Assembly (NCBI GenBank): GCA_021502835.1
Contig: JAKFGP010000007.1
Location: 1-64,000, forward strand
DNA from: Streptomyces thinghirensis
GTDB lineage: Bacteria; Actinomycetota; Actinomycetia; Streptomycetales; Streptomycetaceae
Direction of reading: 5' to 3'
Length of the DNA stretch: 64,000 bases
Below are positions 37,791-45,278 of this stretch, one piece after another (positions within the stretch are counted from its first letter, which is position 1; each line of letters starts with the position of its first letter). A program made the position numbers and the translations under genes. Under the pieces are notes generated by a model. That model was not told where the DNA came from and made no database searches. It saw only the letters and a list, made by a program, of their open reading frames with translations.

Positions 37791-38916
37791 ATGGAGACCC
37801 CCGAGCGAGCGCGGCTGGACGCCTTCTTCCGAAGGATCACCGCGCAGTTCCCCGCTGGCCAGGCGATCACGACGTTGGTCATCACGCACCTGCTCCAGGA
37901 ACGACCTGCTGTTCTGCGCGCCATGACCGCGGTGTCCACGATCGGCGCCGTCCTCCCCAAGCCCCGGTCGATCCACCAGCCGACCCTCGACACCGTCCGC
38001 CGCACCCTGCCGGTCCACGACCTGAGCCGCGAGCGGTTCACCGACGAGACCCAGGCCCTGCACTACCTGGAAGACACGGCCGGCGGCCAGGACGTCGTCC
38101 TGGTCGACATCGGCGGCTATTTCTGCAGCCAGCCTCGACACCCTCGTGGACAAATTCTCCGGCCGCATCCTCGGCGTCGTCGAGGACACCGAGAACGGAC
38201 ACCAGCGGTGCGCGGCCCTCGGCTCGCTCCCATGCCCGGTCGTGTCCGTGGCCCGCTCACCGCTCAAGGACTGCGAGGACCACCTCGTCGGCCGGTCCAT
38301 CGTGTTCTCTACCAGACGCCCTCGTCCGCGCCCGCCGGGGACATCCTCACGAGCCGCACCGCCTGCATCATCGGCTTCGGCAAGATCAGTCGCTCGATTG
38401 CGCAGACCCTACGTGCCCAGGACCTGCGCGTCACCGTGTACGACAACGACGCGGTCAAGCGGGTACAGGCGCACGCCCTCGGCTTCCATACCAGCGCGTC
38501 CACCACCGGGCCGTCCACGACGCGGATCTCGTCCTGTGCGCCACCGGCAATCTCGCCCTCCGGCACGAGAGATTCGCCGCCCTGCAGCAACGGCGCGTAC
38601 CTCAGATCGGTGACCTCCTCCGAGGACGAAGCTCGAACTCGGCAGCCTCGACGACCTCTACGAACGTCAACCCGTCGGACCCCAGTTGACCCGGTATGAG
38701 GTCACCGGCCACTACTTCTACGTTCTCGCCGACGGCGGTGCCGTCAACTTCGTGCACGGCGCCGCCGTCGGCACCTACATCCACCTCGTCCAGGCCGAGA
38801 TACTCGCCGCCACCGCCACACTCAGCCACGCGCGACTCCAGCCCGGACTGCGTGAGATGCCGGCAGCCGACCGCGACACCATCGCCAGAACCTGGCTCCG
38901 CCACTTCGAAAGGTGA
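37791..38916 (+). CDS. AdoHcy-hydrolase-like NAD-binding protein (reconstructed)
   Basis: ATG 37791 behind GAGAGGAG. METPERARLDAFFRRITAQF, TTLVITHLLQERPAVLRAMT, TETQ-like DETQALHYLEDTAGGQDVV and LVDIGGYF. Then TLVDKFSGRILGVVEDTENG, CPVVSVARSPLKDCEDHLVG, a Rossmann motif TACIIGFGKISRSIAQTLRA, QDLRVTVYDNDAVKRVQAHA, DADLVLCATGN, ALQNGAYLASVTSSEDEL and HYFYVLADGGAVNFVHGAAV. The layout resembles S-adenosylhomocysteine hydrolase (NAD-bound oxidation of a ribose 3'-OH), but at ~375 residues it is shorter and the His/Asp substrate motifs are not obvious. Oxidation or dehydration of a nucleoside sugar is an attractive inference. TGA overlaps the Nudix start. Confidence 0.7.
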
Positions 38917-39472
38917 CCCCGTTGCCTCCCTCCACCGAACACGTCCGTGCCGTCACGGAGGCGTACCTCGCCCGCCACCCGAACGAGCGCGCCTCCCCTA
39001 CGATGCTGTTCGCCGTGCTCGCGGGCGCGGACGATCCCACCAGCCGCAAGACCTTCCCCGCCCACGTGACCGGCAGCGCCATCGTCATCAACGGTGAACG
39101 GCACGTGCTCCACATCCTGCACAAGGCGTCCGGGAAACTCCGGCGCCCGGCGGGCACAACGAACCGTCCGACCAGCGCCTGCGCGACGCCGCCCTGCGCG
39201 AACTGCACGAGGAGGCGCCGGCATCCCGCCGAGCGCCGTGGTTCCCCTCGCCGGCCACGAGGACACTCCTCGACATCGACGTGCACGCGATCGACGCGAA
39301 CCCGTCGAAGAACGAGCCGGCCCACCACCACGTGGACTTCGCTGGGCCTTCCACCTCGGGGCCGATCACGCGGTGACGCTGCAGGAGGAGGGAGGTCGAT
39401 GGCTACCAGTGGCGGCCGTTCGCGACCACCGCCTCACCCACCGTCCGCGCCAAGCTCGCCCAGCTCACCTGA
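38913..39472 (+). CDS. Nudix hydrolase
   Basis: GTG 38913 overlaps the previous stop (GTGA). MTPLPPSTEHVRAVTEAYLA, RHPNERASPTMLFAVLAGAD, HVTGSAIVINGERHVLHILH, then the Nudix box read across one indel as GGHNEPSDQRL and AALRELHEEAGI. It is followed by DIDVHAIDANPSKNEPAHHH, VDFRWAFHLGADHAV and VDGYQWRPFATT. The GGH.EP.D variant box is known from the subgroup that often acts on nucleoside diphosphate derivatives. About 185 residues. It could clean up activated sugar nucleotides or convert a pathway intermediate to the monophosphate. Confidence 0.85.
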
Positions 39473-39505
39473 AGCCCCCCGAACCCGACCACCAGGAGGG
39501 ACGTC

Positions 39506-40281
39506 GTGGCCGCCACCACAGCCCGACCGACCGACGCCGAACGGCGCCGGCACATCGCCGTCATACCCTGCCGCTGGGGTGCCTCCCGCTTCCCCGGCAA
39601 ACCACTGGCCCTCCTCGGCGGCAAGCCGCTGCTCTGGCACGTCCACCAGCGCTGTCTGGAGGCCAAACGCCTGCAGGGGCCGTCGTCGCAGCGGACGACG
39701 AACGCATCGAAGCAGCGTGCCGCGAACTCGGCATCGACAGCATCCGCACCGGGGAGCACCTCACCGGCACCGACCGCGTCGCGGAGGTCGCCGAACGTCT
39801 ACCAGCCGACGGATACATCAACGTGCAGGGCGACGAGCCGTTCATCTCGCCGACCGCCATCAACGACGTCTCCGAGGCCCTGGAATTCACTCCGCCCGGC
39901 ATCTTCGCCGTGAACGCCTACACCGAGCTGGTCGACGTCGGCGCCGTCCTGGACCACAACGTCGTCAAGGTCGTCGTCACGGCCCGCAGCGAGGCCGTCA
40001 TGTTCTCGCGCCAGCCCATCCCGTACCCAAGGGGCGACCGGCCGAAGTACCTGCGTCAACTCCGGGCCTCTACGGCTTCACAGGCAAGGCTCTCCAACAC
40101 TTCCGTCAGCTCCGGCAAGGGCCCTGGAGCGTGCCGAAGGAGTAGAGATGCTGCGTTTCGTCAAACACGGCCACGCCGTGCAGATGGTCCCTGTCCTGGA
40201 CGACGGTGTAGCGGTAGACACCCCTGGAGGACCTGACGCGAGCCGAGCGCTTCCTCGATCAGCTCGACGGAGCGGTTCATA
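39506..40281 (+). CDS. CMP-KDO-synthetase-like cytidylyltransferase (reconstructed)
   Basis: GTG 39506 behind AGGAGGG. VAATTARPTDAERRRHIAVI then PCRWGASRFPGKPLALLGGK with the nucleotide-binding P.R..ASRfPGKpL loop. After an indel, VVAADDERIEAACRELGIDS, HLTGTDRVAEVAERL, YINVQGDEPFISPTAINDVS, VKVVVTARSEAVMFSRQPIP, YPRGDRPKYLRQL, LYGFTGKALQHFRQL and VDTPEDLTRAERFL, all in KdsB order. KdsB joins CTP and KDO to CMP-KDO, a Gram-negative LPS precursor. A Streptomyces homologue must serve another 2-keto-3-deoxy acid or sugar. No KDO-8-phosphate synthase is seen here. The end is approximate. Confidence 0.85.
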
Positions 40282-40446
40282 GGCGTGGGACTGCACGGCC
40301 TATCTGCACGATGGGACGAAATCACCTCATCCGCGACTCGTGCCTAATCTTCGGAAAGCCCCCGTTCTCACTCTTAGCGAACAGCAGCTCCGGGGCTTGC
40401 CTGCTCATAGCCAGAGCCGCCTCACTCACCAAAGCTGCGCCTCGGG

Positions 40447-41250
40447 CTACTTCAGGACGGGAAGCGAGGTCAGACCGCGTACAAGACGGGCGTGCCGCCA
40501 CTGAAGCTGGTCGGGCGGCACGGCGAGCGGAGGCCCGGGAACCGTGTCAGTACCGCGCGCAGCGCGATTTCTGCCTCGGCCTTGGCCAGGGGAGCGCCGA
40601 CGCAGCGGTGGATACCGTGCCCGAAGGCGAGGTGGCCGGCAGCGTCCCGGTTCGCATCGAGCTGGTCCGGTGACGGAACCGTTCGGGTCGCGGTTGGCGG
40701 CTCCGAGGACGACCAGGACCGGTGCGCTTTCGGAATGTCGGCGCCGCCGAGTGTGACGGCCTCGGTGGTGTACCGGAAGGTAGCCGTGCTGACGGGGAGT
40801 CGAATCGAAGCAGCTCATCCAGCACCGTAGGGATGTCGTCCGGGTTCTGGCGGAGGCGGTCGAGTTCGGCCGGGTGCTGGAGCAGGGACAGGGTTGCGTT
40901 GCCGAGGAAGTTGGTGGTGGCCTCGTGGCCGGCCACGAGCAGGAGCACCGCGAGAGAGACCAGTTCCTCCTCCGCTGAGCCGGTCGTCGCCGTCGCGAGC
41001 CGAGATGAGGAGGTCGAGGAGCGATTTGCCGGGGTGTCGGCGCTTGGCGGCGATGAGGGTCTGTCATGTAGTCGGCTGGGGAGTGCGAGGGCCGCGTCGA
41101 TGACCCTGGCTGTCCGGCCGCGAACAGTTCGCCGGACCAGCGCTGGATGTCGGGCCGGTCTTCATCCGGTACTCCGAGCAGTTCGCAGATCACGATGACG
41201 GTAGCGGGACGGCCAAGCCGGTCACGAAGTCGAAAAGCTCAGCGCAGGCG
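40447..41250 (-). pseudogene. Cytochrome P450, N-terminally truncated
   Basis: The minus strand reads ELFDFVTGLAVPLP, VTVICELLGVPDEDRPDIQR, WSGELFAAG, then LLLVAGHEATTNFLGNATLS (I helix, AGxxxT), PAELDRLRQNPDDIPTVLDE and LLRFDS. The heme loop is LAFGHGIHRCVGAPLAKAEA (FGxGxHxCxG), and the end is FPGLRLAVPPDQLQWRH. It stops at 40447. Upstream of about 41250 the first ~130 residues are missing and unrelated sequence begins, so this is a broken gene, although the remaining frames also carry indels. It is convergent with the cytidylyltransferase gene and marks the right edge of the cluster. Confidence 0.75.
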
Positions 41251-41439
41251 AACTAGGCGAGTAGGGCTCGCCCCTATGGACGTGCGGGGCGGGCGGGTCG
41301 CGGGTGGCGAGAGTGGCGGCGAGTCGCTGCCTGAGCTGCTGCGATCGTGGCGGCGGCGGGTGAATCCCGATGAGATCCCCGGGCTTCCTTACTTGTCGTC
41401 GAGCAGTCCCGACGCTTCCGCCTCGTCGGGCATTCCTTC

Positions 41440-41700
41440 CAGTCGTCGGGCCTGGTCGATCACGGTGTTCACCATGTTCAGGCTCGAAGCGCTGAGACCG
41501 TTCGCGCGCAGGGCGACCCGGCGCGAACTCAACCCGGTCGAACTGCTGTGGTCGGCCATCAAGGCCCGCGAGTTGGCCCACCTCGCCGGCGACCACCTCG
41601 CCGATGTCGCCGATGCCGCCGAACGCGGCATCCACCGAGTCTGCTCCAGCGAGCAACTATGTAGACGACGTAGACGAGAGCGAATAGCGCAGCCTGCCGC
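41440..41700 (+). pseudogene. IS630-type transposase C-terminal relic
   Basis: Reads ELNPVELLWSAIKARELAHL, then AGDHLADVADAAERGIHRVC. This is the C-terminal DDE region of IS630-family transposases (…LNPvE.lWs.lK…). Less than a quarter of the gene remains. A short upstream stretch at 41330-41390 (LRSWRRRVNPDEIPGL) looks like the start of an XRE regulator, so several relics are joined here next to the truncated P450. Confidence 0.6.
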
Positions 41701-41817
41701 CGCCACCCGCAACCCGACCCGGATGCTGTCGCGCCGAGTCGCCAGGCCCCGGATCCCGCCTTCGTAACGGATCCGCCTGGAACGTGATCGGCTACAACGA
41801 GCCGCTGCTGGACTGGT

Positions 41818-42676
41818 TCACGGCTCGACAGGTTCAGAGTCGGTTTCCATCAGCACGATCACCCGGAGGAGATCAGTCCAGAAACCGCTGCAGCACCTCG
41901 TCCATCTACCGTGCTGTTCGCCTACGAGCAGCTGACAGCCCGTTCTCCGCAGGTCAGGGGCGCCAGCGATGTGCGTACCCTTCCTCAGCGGTCCGCCGAG
42001 CAGGTCGAGTACCTCCTCAGCCGCAGTCGCCAGCGGAGTGTGATCGGCGTGTTCTGCCAAAAGCTTGATGGCTGTCCAGCAGCGCTTCCCCCGCACCGGG
42101 TCCGCGCTGAGCAGTCTGCGGGGCAACCACTTGCCGATGCCCGTCCAGGCGCCGTGGTAGGCAGTGAGCAGGTGTGCCGCTTCGCGCACGGTGAAGTCGG
42201 CGAGGGAGAGCTGTTATACCGATTGGCCGACGGGGTATCGACCAAGTCGTCCATGAAGCAGGTCAGGCCGTAGCGGCCTCGTTCCCATTCCGCCGGCGTG
42301 AGCGGCGGAGGACCGCCCGCGAGCACTGCCCGGCCCGTTCGCGCGCACGGGAAAGATCGCCGTGCGGGTCCATCAACGGCAAGCCCTGGTCGTAGATGAA
42401 CAGGACCGTGCCACGACGGCGGGATCTGTCCCACTCGAAAAATTCCGGTATGTCCGCGAGAGTGTTCAGGAACAGCTCAGCCAGGCGGCCCTCATGGCGT
42501 ACTACCTCACGGCGGCTGATGTCCGAGTCCGGCAAGAGGATAGCCACGTCCAAGTCGCTGGTTGCAGTGGCACGGCCCTGAGCAACCGATCCCCCCAGCA
42601 TGGCACCCAGAGCGTCCGGGAAGCGGGCCATGACCAAACGCAGAGCCTGAGCAGCAAGAGTTCCTTGATCATGCAT
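41818..42676 (-). CDS. Nucleotidyltransferase-domain protein (reconstructed)
   Basis: ATG 42676: MHDQGTLAAQALRLVMARFP, DALGAMLGGSVAQGRATATS and DLDVAILLPDSDISRRE, i.e. GGS..xG.....SDxD of the DNA polymerase beta-like nucleotidyltransferase fold. Then EGRLAELFLNTLADIPEFFE, GTVLFIYDQGLPLMDPHG and YGLTCFMDDLVDTP. The C-terminal helical part is MREAAHLLTAYHGAWTGIGK, WLPRRLLSA and TAIKLLAEHADHTPLATAAE, stopping near 41818. About 285 residues. The family includes aminoglycoside and tRNA/RNA nucleotidyltransferases and MNT antitoxins. The target here is unknown. Confidence 0.7.
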
Positions 42677-42830
42677 GGGCGCTCATCGTGCCATCCGCGA
42701 AGAACGCACGCCAGGGGCCGAGGCATACGCTCTGGTCCCGTAGTTCAGAGAACACCCCGCTGTCCGAGCCCTTCTTGAACTCGATTTTACCGACCGCAGG
42801 AGCTCGGATACCGGCTCTGAACTGCGACAT
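42669..42830 (-). CDS. Small protein, possibly a DUF397 relic
   Basis: 53 codons from ATG 42830: MSQFRAGIRAPAVGKIEFKK, GSDSGVFSELRDQSVCLGPW, RAFFADGTMSAHA. The end 'RD.......PWRAF.A' recalls the C-terminus of DUF397 proteins that accompany XRE regulators, but the rest does not fit well. Its stop lies inside the start of the nucleotidyltransferase gene (8-base overlap), which supports translation. Confidence 0.35.
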   Translation of the reverse strand: MSQFRAGIRAPAVGKIEFKKGSDSGVFSELRDQSVCLGPWRAFFADGTMSAHA

Positions 42831-43181
42831 CACGGAGACTACATGTCGGTGACGACGAATCAGCGCAGACCGTGTCACCCATTCGTGTGCTTCACTGCGG
42901 TGCCTCGTCGACTGGTGTGTCTGCCCCTGCCGAATTGTCCGAGTCCCGCCAATCGCTGGCCCGATCCGCGCATGCACTCTTTTACACCGACCTGCGGGTG
43001 ACCGTCCATGCCAGAGGACCAGATGCAGGCCCGACGGCACCGCTTCTCGCTACCCCAGGTGTGTACCAGCCATGCTTCGGCCATGACTGCGGCTCCAATG
43101 GAACGCCCAATGCCTCCCTCAATCCCTCAATCCAAGATAGAAAGGACAGCACGGGATCTTTAACTTCTCACGTGATGTGCC
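42831..43181. other. No confident gene
   Basis: Intergenic region between two minus-strand nucleotidyltransferase-like genes. Base composition is visibly lower in GC than the flanks. No gene or repeat can be supported. Confidence 0.4.
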
Positions 43182-44320
43182 CTACGACGCGCGCACAACT
43201 TCCGGAGGAGTCACACAGAAATCCTGCGCCCCTCTGCAGAAGTCCCTGACATACGGCGAAAAGTCTCGCCGGTGCGGATGCAGGATCTCATGTGGTGAAA
43301 GGAAACCTCTCCCCTCGACGTTCCTGCGGAGGATTGAGTTCAACTGGTCAGCGCATTCGCGCAGTATCGAGGTCACCGCAGGGGATGATTGAAGAACCTC
43401 TATGCGAGGGAAGGAGAGAACGGACGAAGCGTCCCAGATACATGCCGTCCGAAAGCCTACGGAAGGGCACCCTGATATCGGCACTCAGTTCTCCGATTCG
43501 GGTTTTGCGAACTTCTCGCGAGACAGTGGCGCCGGAGAGTGAAATCCATCTCTCATCGCGCAGTTTACCTGGCCCCCGCGCGCTGAGAGGCACGGCCCGG
43601 ATGGTCAAGGCGACAGATGTCGCATCGACGTCGAATGGTAGGATAAGGCGTCTGAGATCCGCGATGGAGCATAAGTGGATACTGACGTCATACCGGCCGG
43701 CGCTCCCCAGTCGGCGCATATTCGATCACCTTGCGGTGTTCGTGAGGCAACTACCATGAGGTCGGCCGTATGACCATGGCCCGCCGACTCGACAGCCTCC
43801 TCTAGTTCAGTCATGGACGGGCCGTCGACGATCTCAGAAAATCAAGTTCAGCCAATCGTGAGAATATTCCGAAAAATTCATCCCGGTTCTGCATAACGGC
43901 TATTATGTCCACGTCGGACGGGCGCAGGTTGGCCCGTTGTTGGCGGACGGAGAAGAATCTTCCGTATGACATGGAGCCAGCGAGCAGAAAGGCTTCGTTC
44001 CGACCTTCGAAAGCGGCGGACAGCGCCGCGACGTCGCGGCATCTCCGCAGGCTTTCCACCGTCACCTGCACTGCGGGGTTCCGGGCCCACGCCTCCACGG
44101 CGGCGCCGACGCTTTTCCCCGTGCGGGCTGCAGACCAGAACCCCTCCCGGAATTCGGCGTGGCAGGTTTCTTCGGCCTCCGACGAAACGCCGTACACCGT
44201 CCACGCACAGGCAGCGAACTCTTCCAGACGCACAGGTGGAGGTCGCCTGTCCCGGGAGTGGGAGTCCGAGAGGCCGGCAGCTCTCTCACCAAGTTCTCGC
44301 CACCCAAATATCTCTGACAC
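43182..44320 (-). CDS. Nucleotidyltransferase-like protein (reconstructed)
   Basis: GTG 44320 with GGAAGG upstream. VSEIFGWRELGERAAGLSDS, PVRLEEFAACAWTVYGVSSE and CHAEFREGFWSAARTGKSVG, then VESLRRCRDVAALSAAFEGR and NEAFLLAGSMSYGRFFSVRQ with NLRPSDVDIIAVMQNRDEFF: a GS...G............SDxD motif of the nucleotidyltransferase fold. After indels it continues SMTELEEAVESAGHGHTADL, IADLRRLILPFDVDATSVAL, ADIRVPFRRLSDGMYLGRFV and ILRECADQLNSILRRNVEGR, ending at 43182. About 375 residues. Lower GC than neighbours suggests recent transfer. It is divergent from the methyltransferase gene. The function is unknown. Confidence 0.55.
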
Positions 44321-44428
44321 CTGCCGGCCTTCCCTTGGTCGCGCGCCGCTCGACTGCCGTATTGACTGCCACAAAATACCGTGTCTATTCTTGCCGGGAT
44401 GCCACGAAAGCTGAGGGGATTCGGGAAT

Positions 44429-45225
44429 ATGCCGCGTTCGGATGAAGACATTGCCAACCAGCCCCGCTGGGACGAGGCGGCCGCTCTGCATCTGGAATCG
44501 CCTTTTTACGCCGTACAGGAGGTGATATCCGGAGAATCAAGCCTTTCATCCATCGACAGCGATCTCCTGACTGCTTTCGGTGGGCGGTGCCTGCACCCGA
44601 TGTGCCATATCGGGACCGACACCGTGAGCATCGCCAGAACCTTTTCCCAGGCAGTCGGATTCGACTACTCGGAAAAAGCTGTGCGCATTGCGAGACAAAT
44701 TTCGGACCGGGCCAACTCGCCTCACTGCGCTTTCATGGTGGGAGACGTGACAAACATGCCGCTGTCGCCTTCTTCATTCGATGTCGTCTTCCTCAACTGG
44801 GGCTCGCTGGTCTGGATCTTCGAGCTGCCGCCCGTTCTGCGCGAGCTGCGGCGGATACTGCGACCCGGCGGTCATCTCATCATCGTTGACCAGCACCCCG
44901 CGTCCCTGACGTTCCGACGCGGCGTACCTCCTTCTGTCATGGTGCCAACCGAAGACTACTTCGGCGAGCGGAAGATCACAGTCGAGCGGAAAGACTATGC
45001 CGAACGCAAGGCCGATATCAAGTACACGACGGTGATCGAAGCACGTCATACCATGGCGGAGATTCTCAATCCGTACTCACAGAATTCCGTCTCGTTGAAT
45101 TCCAAGAATACGATTCGCTGAGTTGGCAGGCATATTCGAACATGGTGGTGTCCGGGCGTCGACTATGGAAACGGAAGAACTGTCCGGTGCCACTGAGTTT
45201 CTCCGTTGTCGCACAGCGGAGGTAA
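44429..45225 (+). CDS. SAM-dependent methyltransferase (class I)
   Basis: ATG 44429, ten bases after GAGGGG (ATG 44399 is an alternative). MPRSDEDIANQPRWDEAAAL, HLESPFYAVQEVISGESSLS, then HPMCHIGTDTVSIARTFSQA (motif I without the usual GxGxG), VGFDYSEKAVRIARQISDRA, CAFMVGDVTNMPLSPSSFDV, VFLNWGSLVWIFELPPVLRE and LRRILRPGGHLIIVDQHPAS. One indel near 45085 hides the true end, LTEFRLVEFQEYDSLSWQAY and PLSFSVVAQRR, the normal end of this family (polar-aromatic 'LPLSFS.. R'). About 265 residues. Acceptor unknown. GC is lower than in the core genome. Confidence 0.85.
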
Positions 45226-45278
45226 GAGCCAGGACCCGCAAGGTGTCGTCATCCATGCGCGGCGCCGTCAGCCGGATG

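Noticed and set aside
39506..40281. Evidence for LPS and a Gram-negative host
   Set aside because: All core genes and base composition are those of Streptomyces, and no other KDO or lipid A gene is present. The KdsB-like enzyme is better explained by another CMP-sugar.
40311..40673. Open frame after the cytidylyltransferase (MGRNHLIRDS...)
   Set aside because: It runs antisense through the conserved end of the P450 gene and has no homology pattern of its own.
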